Assembly: GCA_022353185.1 (NCBI GenBank)
Contig: JAKRWB010000084.1
Location: 1-5,975 of the forward strand
Direction: 5' to 3'
DNA: 5,975 nt
DNA from: ANME-2 cluster archaeon
GTDB taxonomy: Archaea; Halobacteriota; Methanosarcinia; Methanosarcinales; Methanocomedenaceae
Part shown: positions 1 to 5,938 of the stretch, piece by piece
How positions within the stretch are numbered: position 1 is the first letter of the stretch
Layout of the letters: every line of letters begins with the position of its first letter
Program-made: the position numbers and the translations under genes
Notes under the pieces: generated by a model
Databases searched by the model: none
Seen by the model: only the letters and a program-made list of their open reading frames with translations
What the model was told of the DNA's origin: nothing

Positions 1-750
1 CCGATGATATATTCAAAAGAAAAATCGAAGAATGTGACAACAAAAATTTACGGCAAAGTAATGGACGAAGAAGTTTACAACAAAAAATCGAGAGTCCTCG
101 TTTGCTATAACCCAGATCTCATGGAACTTAAATGCGGGATATTGGATCAAAAAGTGGAGCATATAACAAAGATGGTAAATGATGGTCAAAACCAGGATGA
201 TATCAAGATCTTGATATCTAAATATCATCTGAAGATGGCTATAAAAATTGTTGAGATAAATGGGAAAATGGAGGTTGATATCGATGATAGGGTACTTGAA
301 ACCAGGAAAAAAGGATATGGATTTTTTGTTTTGTTCACAAATCATAAGAGATTATCAGCTGAGGAATTTATCGAGATATATAAAAGCAGAGATATAGTGG
401 AACAAGGGTTTAGAGCCTTGAAATCCGATCTGGAGATAGATCCAGTTTATCATAGCAGGGATGACCGTATAGAAACACATACTGTAATGGTTGTTTTTGG
501 TTATCTCCTGATGTCATTGCTAAGTGTGGTTTTAAGTGATAGGAAGATCAGATATTCATTTGGGGAATTGAAGAGTTTGATCCGATCAGGGAATGCTGTT
601 GAAGGTTTTTATGAAAATGAAGCGCTGAAGAAAAAACTTAAATTATGGAGGCCAATTAAATTGGGACCTGAACTTGAGGAAATATTTAGAAAACTGATGA
701 TCAAAATACCAGGTTTTGATGTGAAGGGGAGTATACCTACAGATTTGTAG
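1..750 (+). CDS. IS1634-like (IS4 group) DDE transposase, C-terminal part, 5' end outside window
   Basis: This is the C-terminal half or so of a DDE transposase, which cuts and joins the ends of its own insertion sequence. The reading frame is open from base 1, so the protein starts upstream; the ATG at 4 is only the first visible methionine. Numbering from it, residues 106-113 (GFFVLFTN) match the strand before the last catalytic segment. Residues 126-140 fit the IS4-group signature Y-(2)-R-(3)-E-(6)-K exactly (Y126, R129, E133, K140), with E133 the predicted third catalytic acid. The following stretch, DPVYH and then RIETH with a hydrophobic helix at about 161-178, is typical of the IS1634 branch. 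The two catalytic aspartates would lie off the window, so activity cannot be judged. The gene ends with TAG, followed by a run of seven T. Family placement at IS4/IS1634 level is fairly secure; the exact element is not identified. Confidence 0.9.
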   Translation, partial: PMIYSKEKSKNVTTKIYGKVMDEEVYNKKSRVLVCYNPDLMELKCGILDQKVEHITKMVNDGQNQDDIKILISKYHLKMAIKIVEINGKMEVDIDDRVLETRKKGYGFFVLFTNHKRLSAEEFIEIYKSRDIVEQGFRALKSDLEIDPVYHSRDDRIETHTVMVVFGYLLMSLLSVVLSDRKIRYSFGELKSLIRSGNAVEGFYENEALKKKLKLWRPIKLGPELEEIFRKLMIKIPGFDVKGSIPTDL

Positions 751-760
751 TTGTTTTTTT
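751..760 (+). terminator. U-tract terminator after the transposase
   Basis: Directly after the TAG stop comes TTG followed by seven T (754-760). Archaeal RNA polymerase commonly stops at such T-runs in the coding strand without needing a hairpin. No stem precedes it here. This is a positional call only. Confidence 0.4.
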
Positions 761-797
761 GGGTTAGTAGGTCTATGCATGATGATTAGTGGCATTT

Positions 798-818
798 TTT
801 GAGAGAAATTCACTCAAA
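798..818. repeat. Near-perfect 21-bp palindrome at the IS/usp junction
   Basis: The outer arms are TTTGAG (798-803) and CTCAAA (813-818), and the inner arms are GAA (805-807) and TTC (809-811). Nine of ten symmetric pairs match; only 804/812 (A/A) fails, and 808 is the centre. It spans the TGA (814-816) that ends the usp remnant. It could be part of an IS end, a terminator between the convergent transposase and usp genes, or a protein-binding site. The symmetry is seen directly; the role is unknown. Confidence 0.5.
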
Positions 819-1179
819 GATGGGTTATAAGATTCTCAGCAACACTATTGCGCAGGAATTTGTATATCTTCTCATATTTACAATGCCCCATTATGATAAG
901 GTCATAGTCCTCTGCCAGTTTTGAGATCACTATTGAAACGTCATCCTGGATTTGGGCAGAAATTACCAAATATGTGGCATCAATATCCTGTTCCCTGCAT
1001 CCACTAACTGTCTCTTCCATCAATTAGTGGCTTACCCTGTTTTTTTCTTCCATATCGACAAAATCAACTGTTACAAGATGAATGGATGCATTAAGCTGGC
1101 TTCCCATCTCACATGCAAAATTAATGGCCCTATTCGAACCTTTTGTAGATTTAACAGGTACAAGAATCCGTTTTATCAT
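814..1179 (-). pseudogene. Universal stress protein (UspA superfamily), disrupted
   Basis: Read on the minus strand from the ATG at 1179, the frame begins MIKRILVPVKSTKGSNRA, the standard Usp first strand and helix, and continues to residue 51, where an in-frame TAA (1024-1026) interrupts it. The same frame then resumes, giving DYDLIIMGHCKYEKIY and RNSVAENLITH, the usual Usp beta4 and helix alpha4 region, until TGA at 814-816. The final strand (normally a PVLVV-like end) is missing, so about 120 codons remain of a usual 140-145. In the ATP-loop pattern G-2x-G-9x-G(S/T), the second and third glycines are K and N, so this copy looks non-ATP-binding even without the stop. GGGAGG lies directly against the ATG with no spacer, which is not an efficient arrangement. 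The gene is divergent from the kinase at 1333. TTG (1023) or ATG (1020) could restart a C-terminal piece of about 68 residues, but a dead gene is more likely. A sequencing error at the TAA cannot be excluded. Confidence 0.8.
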
Positions 1180-1332
1180 CCTCCCACTCTATATCTTACC
1201 ATTACTTAAAATTTACGGTATTGTATAATAGTTCTAATATAATCTTCGAAAGGTTAGGCTTAGACCGCAAACCATGCACAGGATAAATATAAGTTATCTT
1301 TATAAACATATAAAACGCTGATATTAAACTGG
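1180..1332. promoter_or_regulatory. Divergent intergenic promoter region (usp remnant / ABC1 kinase)
   Basis: These 153 A/T-rich bases separate two genes that point away from each other. Towards usp (minus strand), CGAAG followed by ATTATATTA (about 1236-1250) resembles an archaeal BRE plus TATA box and would start RNA about 30 nt before the ATG. Towards the kinase (plus strand) there are two candidates: TAAATATAA at 1284-1292 and TTTATAAAC at 1299-1307. Archaeal starts lie about 25 nt downstream of the TATA box, so the kinase leader would be about 20 nt or nearly absent. No clear Shine-Dalgarno stands before the kinase ATG. These are pattern matches by eye in A/T-rich DNA. Confidence 0.4.
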
Positions 1333-2952
1333 ATGTTCAGCAAGATCAAACGGTATATAAAAATCACCAGAGTATTTAATAAATACCGACTGTTTAGTAT
1401 ATTATTAAAAGAATCCAGGTTAAGAGCAGAATCGGTAGACTTGTGTACTTGTCCGATAGATTTTGATCGCAGGTCCAGTTCAGTAAAACTCCGTATGGCC
1501 CTGGAAGAGTTAGGTCCCAGTTTTATCAAACTTGGTCAGGCCATGAGCAAACGGCCTGATATTGTTCCTATTGAATACGGTGCGGAACTTGAAAAACTTC
1601 AAGAAAGAGTGCAACCGTACGATTTTGAAAGGATGCAGGAGGCTTTCAGTGTCGCGTGTGGTACTACTTCAAAAGATACTAGGGTACACAGCGATTTCAC
1701 TACACTATTTGATAAGTTTAACAAAGAACCAATCGCTAGCGCTTCCATCGCCCAGGTATACGAAGCCGTGCTAAACGGGGAGAATGTGGCGGTCAAGATT
1801 GCCAGGCCTGGCATGATGGATGTGATCAACCTTGACCTGGATATACTATATGATTTGAAGTTCATTTTCCTGAAACTACTAAAAATCAATGACAAGATTG
1901 ACATTGACGGTTTCCTTGAAGAATTCAAGACCATGCTGAACCGTGAATTGGATTACCGGAATGAAGCCCTCAACATGGAACGGTTCAGGGAGAATTTTAA
2001 AGATTTCAACCAGGTGCATATTCCTAAGGTCTACTGGGAGTTGACCAATGACAATATGATTGTAATGGAACATATTTACGGGGTGCCGCTAAGGGAATAC
2101 AGGGCATTCAATTCGACTGAGAAAAAAAGGGTCGCAAAACTCATCTCATCCAGTTTCTTAAAAATGGTTTACATCGACGGATTCTTCCATGCGGATCCCC
2201 ATCCTGGTAACATATTCGTCATGAAAAATGGCAACATTGCATATCTTGACTTTGGCGCTATTGGAAAGCTTGATTCTGATATCATGAAAGATATGTACTC
2301 AGTGTTCTATGCTGTCTACATAAAAAATGTTGACATGGTTGCTACCTCAATGTTAAAAATGGCCCAAAAAGCCGTTGATGAAATTGACATTCATGCCTTC
2401 AAATGGGATATTGACGAACTTATTTCCAGACAGCATTATGGTAGGGGTGAACGGCATAGTGATGATTTTGTAAAACTTGCATTAAAATATGACCTGTCCT
2501 TGCCTCGCACATTTTCGCTGCTTGAACGAGCTCTTGTCCTGGTTGAAAGTACCTGTCTCGACCTTGACCCGGATTTTAATCTCATGGATGAAGTTAAAGC
2601 CCTGTCCAGGGAAATAGCCAAGAAAAAGTATTCGCCTACAAGGGTGGTGGAAGATTTCCAGATGGAGTGGGACAACATCTATGAAGCTTTTAAAAGTGTA
2701 CCATCTGGCATTAATGATATATTTGAAACGTTAAGGATTATCAAAACGCTTAACATCGACAAACAGGAAAACGCTGCCAAAAAAGAACGGTTCGTCGACA
2801 GGATTTTGCAAAGTCTTTATATTGTTGCTTTGCTGGTATCGTCAGCTGCACTGCTGGTATTCGCACGAGGGGAACCTGTTCTGGAGATGGTAGGTATTGG
2901 CGGGTTTGCTATCAGCATCATTCTGGGCACAATGGTAATACTTAAAAAATAG
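1333..2952 (+). CDS. ABC1/AarF/UbiB-family atypical kinase, membrane-anchored
   Basis: This 539-residue protein is full length for the family (E. coli UbiB is similar in size). All diagnostic motifs are present: the family-specific KxGQ motif (K66-L67-G68-Q69, in FIKLGQAMSKRPDI), the alanine-rich loop replacing the kinase glycine loop (about 134-142, IASASIAQV), the VAVK lysine (K155), the ExD motif (E205-L206-D207), the catalytic HADPHPGN (286-293, with D288 and N293) and the metal-binding DFG (306-308). Two hydrophobic helices (about 490-510 and 517-537) end the protein, as in UbiB, and would anchor the kinase domain on the cytoplasmic face. Bacterial and mitochondrial members act as ATPases or kinases supporting ubiquinone synthesis. 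The archaeal role is not settled; support of another isoprenoid lipid or carrier is only an inference. The ATG at 1333 is the first possible start in frame (a TAA lies at 1303-1305) and lacks a clear ribosome site. The gene ends with TAG and overlaps the convergent nitroreductase by 11 bp. Confidence 0.93.
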   Translation: MFSKIKRYIKITRVFNKYRLFSILLKESRLRAESVDLCTCPIDFDRRSSSVKLRMALEELGPSFIKLGQAMSKRPDIVPIEYGAELEKLQERVQPYDFERMQEAFSVACGTTSKDTRVHSDFTTLFDKFNKEPIASASIAQVYEAVLNGENVAVKIARPGMMDVINLDLDILYDLKFIFLKLLKINDKIDIDGFLEEFKTMLNRELDYRNEALNMERFRENFKDFNQVHIPKVYWELTNDNMIVMEHIYGVPLREYRAFNSTEKKRVAKLISSSFLKMVYIDGFFHADPHPGNIFVMKNGNIAYLDFGAIGKLDSDIMKDMYSVFYAVYIKNVDMVATSMLKMAQKAVDEIDIHAFKWDIDELISRQHYGRGERHSDDFVKLALKYDLSLPRTFSLLERALVLVESTCLDLDPDFNLMDEVKALSREIAKKKYSPTRVVEDFQMEWDNIYEAFKSVPSGINDIFETLRIIKTLNIDKQENAAKKERFVDRILQSLYIVALLVSSAALLVFARGEPVLEMVGIGGFAISIILGTMVILKK

Positions 2953-3475
2953 GTTTGCTGAACTGTTCTGCAAAGGCAATCTCTGAAATGTCGCGGCGTA
3001 CGCCTGGATTGCTGTCACCGGGCGCAGGATAACCCACTGCAATAACTGCCATCAGTTCCATTGATTCCGGTGCTTCAAGAATCCTGCACACTTCAGCTTT
3101 GCGGTTCAATATCTCGCCCAGCCATACGGCACCCAGTCCGAGACCGTGGGCTGCAAGTAACATGTTCTGTATGGCTGCACCGCATGCCTGGCTATCCTTG
3201 GTATGGTCATACATCACATCTTCATCAAGGAACACTGCAATCAAAAGGGGTGCCCCCCGGATAATAGCTCCATACCGGGTACATTCTGCCATTGAGGCTA
3301 TAAGTCCCCGCTCCTTTACCACCACAAAACGCCAGGGCTGATTGTTCAGGCCGGACGGCGCCCACTGGCCAGCTTCAAGAATCTCTGAGATTCGGTCATC
3401 TTCTACGGGCCGGTCTAAAAACTGCCTGACACTCCTGCGGGACTTGATAACATCAATTATCCGGACTGGCTCCAT
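2942..3475 (-). CDS. FMN-dependent nitroreductase family protein
   Basis: This 177-residue cytoplasmic flavoprotein belongs to the nitroreductase superfamily, which uses FMN and NAD(P)H to reduce nitro compounds, quinones or other small substrates. Visible hallmarks are RRSVR at 13-17 (FMN phosphate contact), APSGLNNQPW at 39-48 (FMN loop), the central helix AIQNMLLAAHGLGLGAVWLG at 101-120, and a C-terminal AVGYP at 146-150. The length suits the small single-domain, dimer-forming class. The natural substrate cannot be read from the sequence. The ATG at 3475 is preceded by AGGT with an 8-nt spacer, a fair ribosome site. The gene lies 15 bp behind the surface-protein gene on the same strand, so co-transcription is likely, and its start codon is in frame with that gene's TAG. 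Sample lines inside it are about 58-60% G+C, against about 28-40% in sample lines of the flanking genes, a sign of different ancestry. The last 11 bp overlap the convergent kinase gene. Confidence 0.92.
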   Translation of the reverse strand: MEPVRIIDVIKSRRSVRQFLDRPVEDDRISEILEAGQWAPSGLNNQPWRFVVVKERGLIASMAECTRYGAIIRGAPLLIAVFLDEDVMYDHTKDSQACGAAIQNMLLAAHGLGLGAVWLGEILNRKAEVCRILEAPESMELMAVIAVGYPAPGDSNPGVRRDISEIAFAEQFSKPIF

Positions 3476-3490
3476 TGCAATCGACCTGCT

Positions 3491-5083
3491 CTACTGCCTG
3501 CGCAGGTTTATGAACACTGCCAAACAGACGCCCATTATGGCAGTCAGAATCCCAAACCCGGGTTCTTCACGGGCATCTGTGGGTACTGGTGTTGGTATTG
3601 GCGTTGGTACTGGTGTATAAGTCTCACCCGGGCGCAGGGTTTGGCTGACAGGTGGAGGATTTCCTGCAGTAAATGCAGGGGAGTTTGACACTTCTTCGCT
3701 GCGGTATAATTGGAGGTCAAAGAATTTGGCCCTAGCTTTGGGCAATTCATATACACCATCAGTTTCTGCCTTAATAATATAGCTCAAACTGACGCTGTCC
3801 GCTTCACCGATTACTTTTTTAGTGTACATTTCACCGCTTACCAGAATTACGTTATCAGGTAATGGTGATTGATCAAAAATCTCGACACTGGCCTTAACGT
3901 CACCAACATTCGTAGCAGTGACGGTAACTGTTAAGTTGGTGTTAGGGTCGGCCTTGGTAGGGCTTACAGTTTTTTCAAGAAGTATTTTTGAGCCGTGTAC
4001 AATGATCTTGGGTGCTCCAGATGTCTTATTATATTCAATTCCATCCACTACCCAGCTGGCTTTTGCTTCAGGAAGGGTATATCCGTCCTTGTTTGGTTTT
4101 ACAGGTTTGATAGTATATTTGTAGTCCTTAAATTCGCCTGGTCCAAGGTCAAAATTCCATTGGAGAGATGAACTGCCTATCAACTCAAAGTAATCTCCAA
4201 GAGTATCTTCCATTTCGATACTTTTCACTGCATAAGCGCCATTGTTGTTAATTATGATTTGCACAAACGCCGTATCGGTCATGAAGATATCTTCCTTGGT
4301 GTTCTTTATGATAGTTATCATATTTTTAACCGTTAAGTCATCGCTGCCTGTAAAATTATGCCTCACATCTTTTTCATCTATGCCTGTAACATTGGCTGTT
4401 ATCTCATAGTCTGTATCTTTCATATCAGATGGGACTTTAAGGATGAAAGTTTCGGTTGCCGAAGCGCCGTTTTGAATATCGTCTGGAGTGAAATATGTCT
4501 TTTTATTTGGGCTTGAGGAATCAAATTCAAGAGCACCAAAGTCCACCCAAAGTTCCACATCCTCCAAAGGAGCAGTGCCGCTGTTTTTTGCGGTAACTGT
4601 AACAGATATCTTTTTGTCATTTACTATATATGTATTCTTGTCTGTCCCAATAGAGATATCCACACCAGGAAGGCCGCGCAGTTCTACGCTCACTTCTGCC
4701 CAGGGTTTATAGGTATCGTCCTGCCAGTTAATATCACTGGCTAACATAATGCTTGTGACAGTTACTCTCACTTCACCTTCATAAATGAACGAATCCCAGA
4801 CAAGCATACTATCGCTGGCAACCAGTTCATTGTCCTTGTAAAGATTTATTCCGACATATGGTGTATTTATCTGACCCAATCTATCTGTTCTTGGAAAGTC
4901 ATAGGCTTCAACCTTATATACACTATTTTCCAGTGTATCTCCCCAGTACAACTTAGCGGATTTACTATCAGCCCAATGCTGTAAATCCTCATCTTCCCAT
5001 GCTTGTACTGTTGAGCAAAAACTTAAAATCAAAAGAGCAATTATTAGCAAATATTTAAATTGAAATCCATTTTTTAAAGTCAT
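3491..5083 (-). CDS. Secreted S-layer-like/CARDB-like surface protein with PGF-CTERM-type anchor
   Basis: From the ATG at 5083 the protein has 530 residues. Residues 1-28 form a signal peptide (K4, K10, then a leucine/isoleucine core, cleavage likely after A28 in STVQA-WED). Residues about 30-138 are an N-terminal beta domain (Y56-KVEAYDF, VGINLYKDNELV) of a kind I associate with methanogen surface proteins. Three Ig-like/CARDB- or DUF11-like modules follow at about 141-253, 254-365 and 366-470, each with a TVTAKNSG- or NNNGAY-type strand. Four N-x-S/T sites (N231, N243, N352, N383) could be glycosylated. A Thr/Pro linker (488-502) leads to P508-G509-F510, a hydrophobic helix and a terminal RR, the pattern of PGF-CTERM, which archaeosortase A processes for lipid attachment. 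The protein should sit outside the cell, tethered to the membrane; its binding partner is unknown. GCGGTG stands 6 nt before the ATG, and this is preferred to the in-frame GTG at 5116, which would put 11 residues before the signal and lies in a likely TATA region. Confidence 0.88.
   Translation of the reverse strand: MTLKNGFQFKYLLIIALLILSFCSTVQAWEDEDLQHWADSKSAKLYWGDTLENSVYKVEAYDFPRTDRLGQINTPYVGINLYKDNELVASDSMLVWDSFIYEGEVRVTVTSIMLASDINWQDDTYKPWAEVSVELRGLPGVDISIGTDKNTYIVNDKKISVTVTAKNSGTAPLEDVELWVDFGALEFDSSSPNKKTYFTPDDIQNGASATETFILKVPSDMKDTDYEITANVTGIDEKDVRHNFTGSDDLTVKNMITIIKNTKEDIFMTDTAFVQIIINNNGAYAVKSIEMEDTLGDYFELIGSSSLQWNFDLGPGEFKDYKYTIKPVKPNKDGYTLPEAKASWVVDGIEYNKTSGAPKIIVHGSKILLEKTVSPTKADPNTNLTVTVTATNVGDVKASVEIFDQSPLPDNVILVSGEMYTKKVIGEADSVSLSYIIKAETDGVYELPKARAKFFDLQLYRSEEVSNSPAFTAGNPPPVSQTLRPGETYTPVPTPIPTPVPTDAREEPGFGILTAIMGVCLAVFINLRRQ
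3582..3617 (-). repeat. Three 12-bp tandem repeats coding a TPVP/TPIP/TPVP linker
   Basis: On the plus strand the units are GGTACTGGTGTT, GGTATTGGCGTT and GGTACTGGTGTA, contiguous and differing at only one to three bases. Each unit is four codons, so the repeat keeps frame and encodes Thr-Pro-(Val/Ile)-Pro blocks just before the PGF anchor of the surface protein. Such linkers usually span the cell-wall layer. The pattern could expand or contract by slippage without breaking the gene. Confidence 0.9.
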
Positions 5084-5246
5084 AATAAACACCGCGTTTA
5101 GTAACAATGTGGTCACTAATATTACATATCCTTTGTTGTCGTGTATGAATTATTATCTTAACTGCTATTACTTTAACTACTCAAATGACCACAAGCGTCA
5201 GCAAATTGTTGTTGGTATGGTAAAAAATGTAATGTTTTAGGGGGAA
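5084..5246 (-). promoter_or_regulatory. Intergenic region with candidate promoter for the surface-protein gene
   Basis: These 163 bases hold no supported gene. On the minus strand GGATATGTAATATTA (about 5117-5131), preceded by AAA, is a reasonable BRE/TATA-like element. A start 25 nt further on would give a leader of roughly 15 nt that still includes the GGTG ribosome site before the ATG at 5083. TGTGGTCA (5108-5115) and its inverse TGACCACA (5186-5193) flank this element. A run of six T on the minus strand (5222-5227), 20 nt after the lipoprotein stop, may end that upstream transcript. All are read by eye and are moderate to weak. Confidence 0.35.
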
Positions 5247-5837
5247 TTAATAGCCTGTCGCTTTAGCTAATTCGAATGAAGAACTTTCAAGATGAGAGTT
5301 ACTTCTTACAACGAATACTATGTTTCCTTGATTCCAGATAATCTTGTATTTAGGTATTTGGTCACCGGAAGAGTACTTGTATTCGATTATTCTTTCAGCA
5401 CTATGTTCATTAAAGGAGATAGTAGTAAATCTATTTTCGACATCCAGTGGTACATACTGGGCTTTGTAATTTGAAATAAAATCAAATGCTGCCTGTTCTG
5501 AATTTAATTCAATTATGTCCAGGAAAACATCAACATTCTCTGGATCCCGGTAGGCTCCTTCTCTTGTATCAACTATGTTTTCTGAATATTCATCATAATC
5601 TGATATTGGAAGTATCCCCAGAATCTCATAACCATTGGGTAATGGTTCAACATTGACCATTGAGTCAAGACTGTAATTACTTGGAAAAGGTGTAGGTGTA
5701 AGTGTAGCATCTGGAATTAATGAAGCATCATCAGAAGTATTGCCTGAATTTCCATCATCTGTATTTTCAGTACACCCAGATAATAAAATAATTAACAATA
5801 AAAAACCAATCATTGGTATTTTTTTTCCCATAAACAT
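5247..5837 (-). CDS. Lipoprotein of unknown function
   Basis: This 196-residue protein opens with a lipoprotein signal: positive GKK at 4-6, a hydrophobic core at 9-19, and the lipobox L19-S20-G21-C22, so C22 would be lipidated and the protein held on the outer face of the membrane. Residues 23-53 are a polar Asn/Asp/Ser/Thr linker ending in TPTPFP. The globular part (about 57-196) includes PNGYEILG, EGAYRDPENVDVFLDIIELNS and IIWNQGNIVFVVRS, an alternating strand and helix pattern. It ends in FELAKATGY, which resembles the tails of other small methanogen lipoproteins, but I do not recognise a named family or activity. AGGGG with a suitable 8-nt spacing supports the ATG at 5837 over the ATG at 5831. 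TTTATTTATAG on the minus strand (about 5864-5875) is a possible TATA box. The gene is A/T-rich (a sample line is about 28% G+C). It lies upstream of the surface-protein gene on the same strand, but the 163-bp gap suggests a separate promoter for that gene. Confidence 0.8.
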   Translation of the reverse strand: MFMGKKIPMIGFLLLIILLSGCTENTDDGNSGNTSDDASLIPDATLTPTPFPSNYSLDSMVNVEPLPNGYEILGILPISDYDEYSENIVDTREGAYRDPENVDVFLDIIELNSEQAAFDFISNYKAQYVPLDVENRFTTISFNEHSAERIIEYKYSSGDQIPKYKIIWNQGNIVFVVRSNSHLESSSFELAKATGY

Positions 5838-5880
5838 AATATTTTCCCCTACGGTATTAATGACTATAAATAAAATTTAC

Positions 5881-5917
5881 AAAAAAAAAGAAAGACGAAG
5901 GGATGAATTATCCCTTC
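5881..5917 (-). terminator. Stem-loop plus T-tract terminator for the gene entering from the right
   Basis: GAAGGGAT (5897-5904) pairs perfectly with ATCCCTTC (5910-5917) around a 5-nt loop. On the minus strand this hairpin is followed by GTCTTTC and then a run of nine T (5881-5889). Stem plus T-run is a textbook intrinsic-type terminator, 21 bases beyond the TAA at 5939-5941. It therefore separates the gene ending there from the lipoprotein gene. Confidence 0.75.
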
Positions 5918-5938
5918 ATTCATCTATATTTGTTCTGT

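Larger units (their letters stand above)
1..813 (+). mobile_element. Right part of an IS1634-like insertion sequence (right boundary approximate)
   Basis: The transposase implies an insertion sequence entering from the left edge. IS ends normally lie within some tens of bases of the transposase stop. The remnant of the neighbouring usp gene loses recognisable coding similarity at about 814-820, which suggests the element ends somewhere between 751 and about 818. The left end and its terminal inverted repeat are not in the window, so neither a matching repeat nor a target-site duplication can be shown. The boundary given is an inference. Confidence 0.5.

Noticed and set aside
13..345. Minus-strand open frame of 110 codons under the transposase
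   Set aside because: It is antisense to the transposase, whose IS4-group signature is unambiguous, and the protein is a low-complexity Ile/Phe-rich product of A/T-rich DNA.
751..816. Continuation of usp beyond TGA at 814-816 (in-frame QKMPLIIM resembling the last Usp strand)
   Set aside because: The spacing to the previous helix is about four to five residues too long, and the stretch probably belongs to the IS end; the resemblance is weak.
1024..1026. Recoding of the usp internal stop as pyrrolysine or selenocysteine
   Set aside because: The codon is TAA, not TAG or TGA, and the gene is also clipped at its 3' end.
952..1209. Plus-strand open frame of 85 codons across the usp remnant
   Set aside because: It is antisense to recognisable Usp sequence, has no family motifs and no ribosome site, and its composition follows the opposite strand.
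3342..3620. Plus-strand open frame ending in a Gly-Val-Gly-Thr-rich tail
   Set aside because: The glycine-rich tail is simply the reverse reading of the Thr-Pro linker repeats, and the rest is antisense to the nitroreductase and surface-protein genes.
5084..5116. Eleven-residue longer start (GTG at 5116) for the surface protein
   Set aside because: It would place extra residues before a normal signal peptide, whereas the ATG at 5083 has a well-spaced GGTG ribosome site.
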